Shown: in pieces, positions 46,301 through 50,509 of the stretch | How positions within the stretch are numbered: position 1 is the first letter of the stretch | Layout: the number at the start of each line of letters is the position of its first letter | Source: Archivesica marissinica | Taxonomy: Eukaryota; Mollusca; Bivalvia; Venerida; Vesicomyidae | NCBI GenBank assembly: GCA_014843695.1 | Contig: CM026403.1 | Coordinates: 996,460 to 1,060,459, forward strand | Reading direction: 5' to 3' | Length of the DNA: 64,000 bases | Program-made: the position numbers and the translations under genes | The notes under the pieces: generated by a model | The model's database searches: none | Seen by the model: the letters and a program-made list of their open reading frames with translations, nothing else | What the model was told of the DNA's origin: nothing

Positions 46301-49039
46301 ACAGTTGCAGGAATATCAACACTAAATCCCTGTAAGCATGTCCCTTATTACAGTTCCAGGAATATCAACACTAAATCCCTGTAAGCATGTCCCTTGTTAC
46401 AGTTGCAGGAATATCAACACTAAATCCCTGTAAGCATGTCCCTTATTACAGTTGCAGGAATATCAACACTAAATCCCTGTAAGCATGTCCCTTATTACAG
46501 TTGCAGGAATATCAACACTAACTCCCTGTAAGCATGTCCCTTATTACATTTCCAGAAAGGTCCTTTATATCAACACTAAATACCTGTAATCATGTCCCTT
46601 GTTACATTTCCAGAAAGGTCCTTTATATCAACACTAACTCCCTGTAAGCATGTCCCTTATTACATTTCCAGGAAGGTCCTTTATGTCAACACTAAATACC
46701 TGTAATCATGTCCCTTGTTACATTTCCAGGAAGGTCCTTTATGTCAGCACTAAATAACTGTAATCATGTCCCTTGTTACATTTCTTTGACGGTCCCTTAT
46801 GTCAACACTAAATAACTGTAATCATGTCCCTTGTTACAGTTCCAGGAAGGGAAACAGGTCGACCCCAACATGTATGGTATCATTCAACGGTCGCTCAAAT
46901 ATCTGTTCACAGAACTCCAAGAACAAAAAGGCAACAAAATTGTACGAGCCTCGTATCTAGAAATATATAATGAACAGGTAAGTAATCATACACAGTTTGT
47001 AGATACATGTATTTTTGCGCTTATTTCAGTTGTGTGTGGAAGCCATCAAACTGGCTTGCAGAAGATAGGTGGTTATACCAAATTGCCCATTTGTGTCTAA
47101 AACAACTCCTCCGTGGTTTTTCCTTCACCATTTATAGCTGGAAAGTTGCTATATACCCTTAGATGTTAGTGAAACTCTTTAATCCTGGAGACAAAAGCTT
47201 ATTTTTCTTATAGCATGCACTATGTTCTTTCCGATGACCTTATGGTAAGGTGGTCGCCAGATCAGACATGTGGGTTTTCCCTGGGATAATGGATATAAGA
47301 ATACATAACATGTAAACCCTTAATGATAGAATGTTGATCTTGATCTGTTGGATTAGCGCAGTGGTTAGCGCGCTCGCTTCTCACCAATGCAACCCGGGTT
47401 CGATCCTCGGACCGGGAAGTATGTGAGATGGTACGGTGGTCACAAGACAGGTGTTTTTCTCTGGGTGCTCCGGTTTCCTCCCACACAAATGACAACATTT
47501 ACGCTTTCATCCGCGCCAACGAGAGTGATTAATATAAGTTGCTAAAACTTGTTTCGCAATCATTGTAAAAGAAATAAAGTTAAAAAAAAAAGTTCTTTCT
47601 GTGCTTGTGGAAGATTGGTGGTTGTACCCAGTTGCACATGCAGTGCCCGTAGGAGGCAACTAATCACAATTACAAAATGTTGTCAGCAGAGAAACTGGTT
47701 AAGTGACACAGAGTCTGTTTTGTGCAACCAAATTGAATATACTTTAACTGCCTTGTTAATTCTAAATACAATTATTCTTGTCGTGTCAATTGCACACAGT
47801 CAATTGAATTATTCTTGTCGTGTCGATTGCATACAGTCAATTGAATTGTTCTTGTCATGTCGATTGCACACAGTCAGTTGAATTATTCTTGTCGTGTCGA
47901 TTGCACACAGTCAATTGAATTATTCTTGTCGTGTCGATTGCACACAGTCAATTGAATTGTTCTTGTTGTGTCGATTGCATACAGTCAATTGAATTATTCA
48001 TGTCGTGTCGATTGCATACAGTCAATTGAATTGTTCTTGTCGTGTCGATTGCACACAGTCAATTGAATTGTTCTTGTTGTGTCGATTGCACACAGTCAAT
48101 TGAATTGTTCTTGTCATGTTGATTGCACACAGTCAATTGAATTGTTCTTGTTGTGTCGATTGCATACAGTCAATTGAATTGTTCTTGTCGTGTCGATTGC
48201 ACACAGTCAATTGAATTGTTCTTGTCGTGTCGATTGCACACAGTCAATTGAATTGTTCTTGTCATGTCGATTGCACACAGTCAATTGAATTGTTCTTGTC
48301 GTGTCGATTGCACACAGTCAATTGAATTGTTCTTGTCATGTCGATTACATACAGTCAATTGAACCATTTCTTGAGCTCAATTGGGGCACCACTTGGCTGA
48401 GGAGGGTAATTTGGGCTCTCTCAAGGGAGACATTCTCCCCGTCCAGATGGGGAGACTTCACACATGTGCAAATGCATTCAATTTAATAGACTAAAGAAGC
48501 ACATTCCTTGTTTTTGCACTCAGTTTCACAAGTTCTATGTTTACTCTCACCAAGAACATTTGTTGACTTCAGTTTATTTTCCTAGATCGTTGGAATTCAT
48601 TAGTTGTTATGAACTATAAAGCATATATCAGTGGAAGTCGTGGTAGCGCAGTGGATGCACGTTCGCTTCAGGTGCGAAAGGTCCAGAGTTCGAGCCAGCT
48701 GGAGCCGTTACGATTGTGCCCTTAGGCAAGGCATTTAAATTCCACATTGCCTCTTCTCTCTCCTTCATGGCGATGGATTCCATCAAGAATGAGGTCTCGA
48801 GAGTGATTAATATAAATTGAAAGAACTTGTTTCACAAACGAGCTAAAATGAATTTGTATAAACTAACTATAAAGCATGCCTTTTGTACTTTGTGTTATTT
48901 CAGGTTATAGATTTATTAAATCCGAACATGCGGCGCTACCTGCAGGTTCGATGGTCGAAGAACAAAGGCTTCTATGTGGAGAACTTGTTTGTTGTTGAAT
49001 GTGAAACAGAAGATGATCTGAATGCAGTTCTTGAAGAAG
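13234..49039 (+). CDS. KIF12-like: Kinesin motor protein, KIF12-like, partial (six exons joined)
   Basis: Joining 13234-13314, 18720-18798, 24008-24129, 26537-26612, 46840-46977 and 48904-49039 gives one continuous frame of about 210 residues with matching intron phases (2, 0, 2, 0, 0, then 1 at the open end). The product is the first half of a kinesin motor domain, a microtubule-dependent ATPase. In order it shows INVVLRVRPL (first motor strand), YNVVFEPDATQPDLF, GYACTTLAFGQTGSGKTHT with the Walker A P-loop, MTGPPQQ, YGIIQRSLKYLF, RASYLEIYNEQVIDLL and LQVRWSKNKGFYVENL. From memory of the family, GPP after the P-loop, GIMQR and VRWNKTRGFYVE are typical of KIF12, so KIF12 is favoured over other kinesins. 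The start methionine exon and all exons for switch I (SSRSH), switch II (DLAGSE) and the tail were not found. Introns hold almost all the repeats in the window. A broken gene cannot be excluded, but every visible splice site and codon is intact. Confidence 0.88.
13391..13572. mobile_element. TIR element with TACAGT..CCTGTGTTA ends
   Basis: TACAGTGAAACCTGTGTTA at the left and CATGTTTGACTGTA at the right. The interior has repeated 'AAGCAGCCA'. It provides the uninterrupted 'GGCTGCTTAAGACATG' that serves as empty site for the insertion at 42212. Confidence 0.85.
13568..13771 (-). mobile_element. SINE family A, minus strand
   Basis: Tail ATTAATCACTCTCGTTGG at the left, then CCTGTCCGATCTGGCG, ACTTCCCGGTCTGAG, and the head ending in GCACTAATCGG. 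The tRNA promoter boxes have drifted. Confidence 0.8.
13900..14115 (-). mobile_element. SINE family B (tRNA-derived), minus strand
   Basis: ATTAATCACTCTCGAGAAC, then GGTGGAATCCGTC, AGGGAGAGAGG, AATTTAAATGCATTGCC, and the B-box complement GGGCTCGAACTCCGGGCC. It matches 48633-48862 reversed. Confidence 0.85.
14133..15870. repeat. 58-bp tandem array, 30 near-identical copies
   Basis: Unit ACATGCTCAAGCATCACTG + ATGGAGGTATGGGCAGAC + ATTATAGAGACCTAGCTGATT. One unit lacks 7 bases (about 14325) and only a few point changes are seen, so the expansion or homogenisation is recent. Confidence 0.97.
15892..16055. mobile_element. MITE-like fragment with TTAACCCTTTGCCTG start
   Basis: TTAACCCTTTGCCTG at the left, then the hairpin GAACATAGATCTAGATCAG / CTGATCAGGATCTATGTT. 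The right end is not clear. Related to 5758. Confidence 0.55.
16188..16415. repeat. Dispersed repeat H (GGATCCAATATGTAAAATAT)
   Basis: TACAGTCCATTATTATTAAT through ACAATTTTAATTAATAAG to GGATCCAATATGTAAAATAT. It is shared with 39330-39412 and 41064-41260. The sequence at 16386-16403 repeats the last motif inverted. Confidence 0.75.
16456..17735 (+). pseudogene. Non-LTR retrotransposon (Jockey/CR1-like) reverse transcriptase remnant
   Basis: Translation shows RT blocks in order: AENYRPVSLTCTTCKLLEHI, HGFRTGYSCETQL, then MAILDFSKAFDTVPHELL with the first catalytic Asp. After a break comes LLFLCHINDLPEAV and FADDCLLY (16890-16901, the catalytic Asp pair). It continues ETWAKTWGMRFNAKKC, TPYLGVTI, SSVWDPYY, AARFITGNYKS, and near the end FFPQTIIDWNKL before a stop. 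These are typical LINE RT and post-RT motifs. The frame breaks after NRSS (about 16820), where the GVPQG block is largely deleted. A stop falls after LVL (about 16950), another after KLEKVQ (17328), and a frameshift near 17450. The element is dead and 5'-truncated, with no endonuclease seen, and lies in sense within the intron between kinesin exons a and b. Confidence 0.85.
17736..18589. other. Non-coding stretch
   Basis: No exon is recognised. The small open frame at 18181-18366 lacks domain features and is not supported. Confidence 0.35.
18593..18675. repeat. 20-bp tandem repeat (GCTATTTTGTATGCCTAATT)
   Basis: Four copies ending about 45 bases before the exon b acceptor. Confidence 0.93.
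18720..18798 (+). CDS. KIF12-like: KIF12-like exon b (VRPLNSNE segment)
   Basis: Acceptor TATTTTCAG ends at 18719; the donor GTACCA at 18799 is weaker than the others. The exon completes the split Arg codon and encodes VRPLNSNEGNRKDLFSC and so on to GSGKIE, 26 codons, ending in phase 0. The join gives VVLRVRPL, the classic N-terminal kinesin motif. It lies 5.4 kb after exon a, across an intron holding the 58-bp array and a LINE remnant. Confidence 0.88.
18850..19070. mobile_element. TIR element with TACAGTC..CATCTGCTATG ends
   Basis: TACAGTCTACATCTGCTATG at the left and GCGGAAGTAGACTGT at the right. The interior has repeated 'ATGTCGAATTC' and 'ATCTCGAAGT'. The second copy is at 51634-51823 in the opposite layout. 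Confidence 0.78.
19209..22206. repeat. 51-bp tandem array derived from a SINE tRNA promoter
   Basis: About 59 units of GGTTGACATGCTGGACTAGG + TTCGATCCCCCGCCTGAC + ACTAATGACCAGT. Each unit carries a B-box match (GGTTCGATCCCC) and an A-box-like half (CCAGTGGTTGACATGC). The unit aligns to the head of SINE C (58298 on) with the anticodon arm deleted, and the array's right end flows into a SINE C body. The unit is 17 codons with no stop in one minus frame, which explains the open frame of more than 900 codons. That frame is not a gene. Confidence 0.97.
22165..22375 (+). mobile_element. Diverged SINE family C body, downstream edge of the 51-bp array
   Basis: After the last repeat the sequence reads AACAGTCTTTCAGATGGGAC, then AAACCAAGGCCTG, CGGTGCTATACACTG, and AAAATGACTAATATAC. 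This is the same order as SINE C at 58366-58530, with substitutions. Confidence 0.7.
22395..22511 (-). mobile_element. SINE family A, 3' half only, minus strand
   Basis: AAACTTGATTTATTTTACAA, then CTTATATTTATCACTCTCG and TTGGCGCGGATGAAAGCG. It breaks off at GTGTGGGAC with no head. The following 22512-22870 shows nothing recognisable. Confidence 0.8.
22871..23585. mobile_element. TTAA-flanked MITE family 3 with a fivefold internal tandem expansion
   Basis: TTAACCCTTTCCTTCATAGAG at the left and ATGAGGGAAAGGGTTAA at the right. In between, a block of about 118 bp (AGAGATTTAGGTTAATATAC to ATTACTGGGACTACAT) is repeated five times. Single-copy versions are at 26090-26448 and 32775-33100. Confidence 0.88.
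23666..23690. repeat. Interstitial (TTAGGG)3
   Basis: AGGGTTAGGGTTAGGGTTAG, the vertebrate/mollusc telomere motif, three copies only, in an intron. Confidence 0.85.
23821..24000. repeat. 90-bp direct duplication abutting the exon c acceptor
   Basis: CCCTGGTAATGATATTTTTA starts at 23821 and again at 23911; the copies differ at one or two positions. The exon c acceptor (CCCACAG, 24001-24007) sits where a third unit would begin. Confidence 0.93.
24008..24129 (+). CDS. KIF12-like: KIF12-like exon c (FGYNVVFEPDATQPDLF segment)
   Basis: Acceptor TTTATTTCCCACAG ends at 24007 and donor GTAAGG starts at 24130. The 122 bases encode VDNNGALRQFGYNVVFEP, then DATQPDLFDHSGVKKLI and DMSLN, plus two bases of a split Gly codon (phase 2). 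The pattern of FxFD-like strand, then Q..LF and a helix ending LNG, is the standard kinesin region just before the P-loop. The acceptor's pyrimidine tract sits at the edge of a 90-bp direct duplication (23821-24000). Confidence 0.9.
24203..24630. repeat. 44-bp tandem array (ATTACCTCCCTTGGCAGATA)
   Basis: About ten copies starting 70 bases after the exon c donor. The unit is part of a longer dispersed repeat (GGTCCTTTTAGTTTGTATTC follows the array) seen singly at 44135-44221 and reversed at 41600-41692. Confidence 0.93.
24730..25240 (-). mobile_element. SINE family C, minus strand, split by a MITE family 1 insertion
   Basis: SINE tail ACGTTTATTTATCATCGC through AGACCTTGGT, then an inserted MITE (24905-25148). 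The SINE resumes at AGTCTGTTAATTTTATTACG and ends with the B-box complement GGATCGAACCTGTGATCCC and the tRNA head to CCACTGGACTACAG. About 13 bases at the junction are missing relative to intact SINE C. Confidence 0.85.
24905..25148. mobile_element. TTAA-flanked MITE, family 1, inside SINE C
   Basis: TTAACCCATTCAACACCAAG to GTGGTGTTGAAAGGGTTAA. The internal hairpin GTAGATCCAGATGAGCCGG / CCGGCTCATCTGGATCTGC is nearly perfect. Confidence 0.88.
25378..25645 (+). mobile_element. SINE family D (tRNA-derived)
   Basis: The head has A-box TGGCCTAGTGGTTAAGGC and B-box GGTTCGAATCTC with tRNA-like spacing. The body is GATATGGCCAGTTGGTGAGC, then AGAAATGACTGGCCCTTTAA and a short ACTTTACTTT tail. A second copy is at 49528-49765. 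The head looks like a tRNA gene but continues into the SINE body. Confidence 0.85.
25792..25887. mobile_element. Diverged fragment of MITE family 3
   Basis: CTCATGGAAGCAGATCTTGATG ... CATACATTGACAATGTAGTA ... CCAGAATCTCGTC parallels the start of 26090-26200. The ends are lost. Confidence 0.6.
26090..26448. mobile_element. TTAA-flanked MITE, family 3
   Basis: TTAACCCTTTCCCTCATAGA to TATGAAGGAAAGGGTTAA. It has the same left flank (CTACCATCCATACTAGCC, GATTATATCCTCAAAGTG) as the copy at 32775, so both belong to a larger duplication. Confidence 0.88.
26537..26612 (+). CDS. KIF12-like: KIF12-like exon d (P-loop, Walker A)
   Basis: Acceptor GATTTCAG ends at 26536 and donor GTAAAT starts at 26613. 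The 76-base exon completes the Gly codon and encodes YACTTLAFGQTGSGKTHT and then MTGPPQQ, ending in phase 0. GQTGSGKT (26562-26585) is the ATP-binding P-loop, fully intact. The next coding exon is 20.2 kb downstream. Confidence 0.95.
26835..27072. mobile_element. TTAA-flanked MITE, family 1
   Basis: TTAACCCTTTCAACACCACAG to GGTGTTGAATGGGTTAA with the GAGCCGGCTC hairpin. It lies 220 bases after the P-loop exon. Confidence 0.88.
27020..27448. repeat. 47-bp tandem array of a MITE terminus
   Basis: Nine copies of ATCATGCACCAGTCCATGTC + AGTTACTTGGTGTTG + AATGGGTTAA. The unit is exactly the family 1 right end including its TTAA. The last copy ends GTGTTGAATAAAC. Confidence 0.95.
27449..27944. other. 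Unremarkable AT-rich intron sequence
   Basis: No repeat or coding signal is recognised. Confidence 0.4.
27945..28632. mobile_element. TTAA-flanked MITE-like element with an internal 87-bp array
   Basis: Starts TTAACCTTTAACCTGCC and ends GGCAGGTTAAGGGTTAA, inverted termini. It contains the shared GATCAGGATCTATGTTGTTT arm. Confidence 0.75.
28060..28625. repeat. 87-bp tandem array
   Basis: Seven copies of GCTGTTTGCTGAGTGTAG + TCGTGATTGGCAGGTTAAGG + TGTCAGGCAAGTGATTTAGC + TTGTTCTGTGCCG. The unit includes the element's terminus GGCAGGTTAAGG. It is a multiple of three, so both-strand open frames are artefacts. Confidence 0.94.
29030..29269. mobile_element. MITE-like element with degraded TTAA ends
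   Basis: CACTCTTTCACCACCAATG at the left and CGTCGCTGAAAGAGTTAA at the right. The hairpins are CCCGATCAGACAG/GTCTGATCAGGC and AACATAGATCCTGATCAG/CTGATCTGGATCTATG. Confidence 0.7.
29372..29585 (+). mobile_element. SINE family B, diverged
   Basis: CAAACACATTTAAATCCACA, then TTGCCTCTTCTCTCTCC, GATTCCATCTGGAATCAGG, and tail TTTCGAGAGTGATTAA..TTTGTTTCACAAGCGAGC. The head is weakly tRNA-like. Confidence 0.75.
29604..29932. mobile_element. TTAA-flanked MITE, family 1, with an internal duplication
   Basis: TTAACCCTTTCAACACCACAG to GGTGTTGAATGGGTTAA. The stretch TCATCAGGATCTGCACTTTT..AAATTAC is present twice, lengthening the element by about 85 bases. Confidence 0.87.
30082..30312 (+). mobile_element. 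SINE family B (tRNA-derived)
   Basis: The A-box-like TAGCACGGTGGATGCGCG and B-box-like AGAGTTCGAGCCACG, then GCCCTTAGGCAAGGCATTTA, TTGCCTCTTCTCTCTCC, and tail TCGAGAGTGATTAATATAAG..AACTTGTTTCCCAATC. Confidence 0.87.
30356..30609. mobile_element. TTAA-flanked MITE, family 2
   Basis: TTAACCCATTTGATTCTGGAT to ATCCAGAATGAAATGGGTTAA, with two internal hairpins. It is the same as 42212-42458 with few changes. Confidence 0.9.
30739..31077. mobile_element. TTAA-flanked MITE, family 3, reversed
   Basis: TTAACCATTTACTTCATAGAG to CTATGAGGGAAAGAGTTAA. A block with GAGATTTAGGTTAATATAC is present twice. Confidence 0.83.
31078..31510. repeat. 21-bp tandem array (AACACAATTTAAGGGTGGAAT)
   Basis: About 20 units directly adjoining the MITE end. 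Seven codons per unit with no stop explains the minus-strand IPPLNCV-repeat frame. Confidence 0.95.
31797..32236. repeat. 40-bp tandem array, 11 identical copies, palindromic core
   Basis: Unit CCTTACTACATGTAGTAAGT + GAAGGGTGTATTTTTGTCGA at 31801, 31841 and so on to 32201, with no differences seen in full copies. CTTACTACATGTAGTAAG is an 18-base perfect palindrome. The preceding 31511-31796 is plain AT-rich DNA. Confidence 0.98.
32237..32507 (-). mobile_element. SINE family E (tRNA-derived), minus strand
   Basis: Reverse complement begins CGCCTCCGTGGTCGAGTGG (A-box) and carries CACGGGTTCGAGCCCCGC (B-box), then GGCAGTTTCTTACGGAGG, and ends in a (AACAT)n tail (ATTGTTATGTTATGTT here). Full length, well preserved. 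Confidence 0.9.
32775..33100. mobile_element. TTAA-flanked MITE, family 3, left end duplicated
   Basis: TTAATCCCTTTCCCTCATAG to ATGAAGGAAAGGGTTAA. The first 90 bases or so are repeated once (CCCTTTCCCTCATAGAAGC at 32779 and 32865). Confidence 0.86.
33101..34135. other. Non-repetitive AT-rich intron sequence
   Basis: No exon, SINE or array is recognised in about 1 kb. Confidence 0.4.
34136..34414. mobile_element. TTAA-flanked MITE, family 4
   Basis: TTAACCCTTAAAATGCTG at the left and CGGCATTTTAAGGGTTAA at the right. The interior GTTTGCTATTCGGATAGTGG / GATAGCAAACAA is duplicated (34170 and 34268). Confidence 0.87.
34583..34779. mobile_element. TTAA-flanked MITE, family 1, internally deleted
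   Basis: TTAACCCATTCAACCCCAAG to TATTTAGAGGGTTAA. It lacks one hairpin arm and the usual GTGTTGAAA near the right end. Confidence 0.8.
35223..38640. repeat. 52-bp tandem array (GGAGTATTCTTCATGTGCCA), gap-containing
   Basis: Unit TTTCCTCCTCATCGCCTCTT + GGAGTATTCTTCATGTGCCA + GTTCTCCCCCCG, pyrimidine-rich on plus, more than 40 visible copies. Some units are 47-49 bp (lacking CTCT). From about 36830 to 38300 units carry many single-base losses and odd insertions. All long open frames here, some crossing the Ns, are artefacts. Confidence 0.96.
35405..36404. other. Assembly gap, exactly 1000 N
   Basis: A round-number gap inside the 52-bp array, so the true array length is unknown. Confidence 0.99.
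38650..40361. other. Mostly unique non-coding intron sequence
   Basis: No exon is recognised. It holds a fragment of a MITE family 1 terminus (CCATTCAACACCATGTAACTAAC, about 39240-39330) and dispersed repeat H (39330-39412, ACGGATCCAATATGTAAAAT). AACGCTCGTTTC is duplicated at about 39418-39445. Confidence 0.5.
40362..40607. mobile_element. TTAA-flanked MITE, family 1
   Basis: TTAACCCTTTCAACCCCAAG to GGGGTTGAAAGGGTTAA with intact GAGACGGCTC/GAGCCGGCTC hairpin. Confidence 0.88.
41064..41260. repeat. Dispersed repeat H
   Basis: GCAGTTCATTATTATTAATA to CGGATCCAATATGTAAAATA; matches 16188-16345. Confidence 0.75.
41350..41591. mobile_element. TTAA-flanked MITE, family 1
   Basis: TTAACCCTTTCAACACCACAG to GGTGTTGAATGGGTTAA. 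It is one of the cleanest copies. Confidence 0.9.
41600..41692 (-). repeat. Dispersed repeat F, reversed
   Basis: CAGTAAAAACAAAGGAATCC ... TTTATCTGCCAACTGCCAAG ... GAGGTAATAGAA is the reverse complement of 44135-44221 and of the unit of the 24203 array. Confidence 0.75.
42196..42620. mobile_element. TACAGTCAAACCTG TIR element interrupted by MITE family 2
   Basis: TACAGTCAAACCTGTC is followed by a MITE at TTAA (42212-42458). The host then resumes GCAGCCAGCCAAGGG... and ends AACATGTTTGACTGTA. The copy at 13391-13572 shows the uninterrupted junction. Confidence 0.92.
42212..42458. mobile_element. TTAA-flanked MITE, family 2, nested insertion
   Basis: TTAACCCATTTCATTCGGGAT to CCAGAATGAAATGGGTTAA. 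It is inserted so that TTAA is present on both sides, while the host element elsewhere has a single TTAA. Confidence 0.93.
42660..42766 (+). mobile_element. Possible tRNA-derived SINE head fragment
   Basis: GTGGCCGTGTGGTTACGG (A-box-like) and ACGGTCAAATCCCACTGGG (B-box-like) at tRNA spacing, then a G run. No body is identified. Confidence 0.45.
42767..43055 (+). mobile_element. SINE family A with shared 5' extension
   Basis: Head AGCGCAGTGGTTAGCGCGC and GGGTTCGATCCTCGG. The tail is ACGAGAATGATTAATATAAG..TTGCTTCGCAATCATTG. The 50 bases or so before the head (GGATATAAGAATACATAACA...) match those before the copy at 47337, so both arose from one source. Confidence 0.88.
43136..43418 (-). mobile_element. 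SINE family C, minus strand, near full length
   Basis: ACGTTTATTTATCGTCGCTA, CCCATATGAGCGACGCC, GAGACCCATTCCAGAGTCC, CGAGACCTCGGTTTAACG, B-box complement GGGATCGAACCTGCGATCCC, head complement CCACTGGACTACAGATC. Confidence 0.9.
43420..44134. other. Non-coding intron sequence
   Basis: No family is recognised. ATATGTAATACAA is repeated near 43930-43970. Confidence 0.35.
44135..44221 (+). repeat. Dispersed repeat F, single copy
   Basis: TCTATTACCTCCCTTGATGG ... GGTCCTTTTAGTTGGAATCC. It is the parent-type sequence for the 44-bp array at 24203. Confidence 0.75.
44878..45150. mobile_element. MITE family 1, degraded termini
   Basis: ACACTTTCAACACTACTGACC to TTATTTGGTGTTGAAATTTT. GTGTAGATCCAG is duplicated internally. 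Both TTAA ends are lost. Confidence 0.8.
45293..46839. repeat. 49-bp tandem array built from the exon e splice acceptor
   Basis: About 25 units of CACTAAATCCCTGTAAGCAT + GTCCCTTATTACAGTTGCAG + GAATATCAA, followed by about five diverged 58-63-bp units (TTTCCAGGAAGGTCCTTTAT). The true exon e boundary reads CCCTTGTTACAGTTCCAGGAAGGG, so the unit contains the acceptor plus first exon bases. Confidence 0.96.
46840..46977 (+). CDS. KIF12-like: KIF12-like exon e (GIIQRSLKYLF ... SYLEIYNEQ)
   Basis: The acceptor is CCTTGTTACAG (exon from 46840, first residues FQEGKQ) or the CAG six bases later (exon from 46846, first residues EGKQ). Both keep frame. The donor GTAAGT starts at 46978. The exon encodes DPNMYGIIQRSLKYLFTE, LQEQKGNKIVRA and SYLEIYNEQ, the last being the kinesin strand before loop 8. 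The acceptor and first exon bases are the parent of the 49-bp minisatellite that lies directly upstream. Confidence 0.93.
47288..47585 (+). mobile_element. SINE family A with shared 5' extension
   Basis: Head AGCGCAGTGGTTAGCGCGC and GGGTTCGATCCTCGG, then GGTCACAAGACAGGTG and the tail ACGAGAGTGATTAATATAAG. The 5' flank is shared with 42767. Confidence 0.9.
47764..48365. repeat. 37-bp tandem array (CAATTGAATTGTTCTTGTCG)
   Basis: About 16 units of TTGAATTGTTCTTGTCGTG + TCGATTGCACACAGTCAA, between exons e and f. CAATTG recurs in every unit. Confidence 0.95.
48633..48862 (+). mobile_element. SINE family B, full length
   Basis: GTGGTAGCGCAGTGGATGC (A-box) and CCAGAGTTCGAGCCAGC (B-box), the body with TTGCCTCTTCTCTCTCC, and tail TCGAGAGTGATTAATATAAA..AACTTGTTTCACAAACG. 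It ends 41 bases before exon f. Confidence 0.9.
48904..49039 (+). CDS. KIF12-like: KIF12-like exon f (VIDLLNPN ... VRWSKNKGFYVENL)
   Basis: Acceptor GTTATTTCAG ends at 48903 and donor GTAAGG starts at 49040. The 136 bases encode VIDLLNPNMRRYLQVRW, SKNKGFYVENLFVVEC and ETEDDLNAVLEE plus one base (phase 1). The VRW..KGFYVE run is the KIF12-type loop 8/strand 5 region and the strongest family indicator here. The next exon should carry RNR..N..SSRSH; I saw none between here and 64000. Part of this exon is copied into the intron at 49080-49112. Confidence 0.92.
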
Positions 49040-49055
49040 GTAAGGTGTTGTATAT

Positions 49056-49133
49056 AGCTCCACTTAAGGAATTAATCTGTTTGTTGTTGAATGTGAAACA
49101 GAAGATGATCTGAGCTCCACTTAAGGAATGAAT
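49056..49133. repeat. Tandem duplication including part of exon f
   Basis: TGTTTGTTGTTGAATGTGAA..AGATGATCTGA from exon f (48987-49021) recurs at 49079-49113, and AGCTCCACTTAAGGAAT occurs on both sides of it. Confidence 0.9.
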
Positions 49134-49527
49134 CGCGGGTTAATAGTTTCCATCAGGGTATGAAGTACATTGGGTATTGTATTTTAAGTGTATTGAGGCC
49201 GAAGGCGATTCATTACTTATATTTACATTAATTAATTCTTTTCAATAACACAAATAAAAATATAGCACACTTCACAATTAAAATGTGTTTAGTCAAGATT
49301 TGCGACTTGCTGTGTGTCGTATCTTGTAAATAGATCATCCTTGGAACAGGGTAAACGGTAAGAGACGCCTTTTCTCGCGATGAACGCTGCCCAGCACTGC
49401 GATTGCGCATGACATCGAGTACGCATGTCAGCTGCATATGAGAAGTTCATATGAAAATGGATACAAACAGGATATATATGTCCATAGAAGGAAATGCAAT
49501 AGCCATGTAAATATTACCGTATGTATT

Positions 49528-49765
49528 ACACGGTCTCCTTGAATGAATGGTTTAGTAACCTGCCTACGGAGCAGATTCGCGACAGGTGTTCATTCTGATT
49601 TGGCCAGTTGGTGAGACGCCAGCTGGTTAAATAATGGTTAGCAATTGCCGATGAGCCGTGCACCTTGCATTAAGGATGTGATTCAGTATGTTATGATGTT
49701 TACACCAAGAATTGTCAGTATTTAGAAATGTCTGGCCGTTGTAATATAAGGGTAACATTATAATT
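49528..49765 (+). mobile_element. SINE family D, diverged
   Basis: CCTACGGAGCAGATTCGCG, then GATTTGGCCAGTTGGTGAGA, AAATAATGGTTAGCAATTGC, and TCTGGCCGTTGTAATATAAG; parallels 25378-25645. Confidence 0.75.
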
Positions 49766-49865
49766 TCTCCACATGTGGTTTGATGAATATCTACAGTGTC
49801 CCCGCATGTGGTTGGTGCTATGACACTTATAAACAGTGGACACCTTGGATTCAAATAAGCTACTA

Positions 49866-50106
49866 AGTTTAAACTTTATTTATTTTACAACGATTTTACA
49901 ACTTATATTAATCACTCACATTGGCGCGGATGAAAGCGTATATATATGTGGTCATTCGTGTGGGAGGAAACCGGAGTACCCGGAGAAAACCCACCTGTCC
50001 GATCTGGTGACCACTGTACCATCTCACATACTTCCTGATCCTAGGATCGAACCCGGGTTGCATTGGTGAGAAGCGAGCGTGCTAATCACTGCGCTAATCG
50101 GACAGC
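49866..50106 (-). mobile_element. SINE family A, minus strand, full length
   Basis: AAACTTTATTTATTTTACAA tail, ATATTAATCACTCACATTGG, CCCACCTGTCCGATCTGG, B-box complement GGATCGAACCCGGG, and head to GCGCTAATCGGACAGCC. Confidence 0.9.
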
Positions 50107-50509
50107 CATAAGCTACATAAGCTACTATGTAACTCTTTTCCCAATCCTCTGTTACCGGTATATTGTTACAATTATTCATGTGTTATGTCTTATTCTTGTA
50201 TAAAATATTGCTTAAACTAATAGGGGACACTTTAGAGCTATCTGTTAATTTAGAAGCTGCTAAACTGTGTGTTCCTAAATGTGCCTTTGCATGATGTGAT
50301 GCATTGAACATATCTTTATCAGTGTTATATGTTACTTTACCCTCGTACACCGCAATCTTATCACTATTTTGAAGATGTAGTTTAAGCCCTGATTACTTGT
50401 GCAAATATATCTGTGAATAGCGGAAGAGGAGGAAGTTGTTGAAAATAAGAGATAAAGTCTGATACATCTATAGACATCCGTAGAGAATTTATGGCTTGCT
50501 CGTTGTCTA

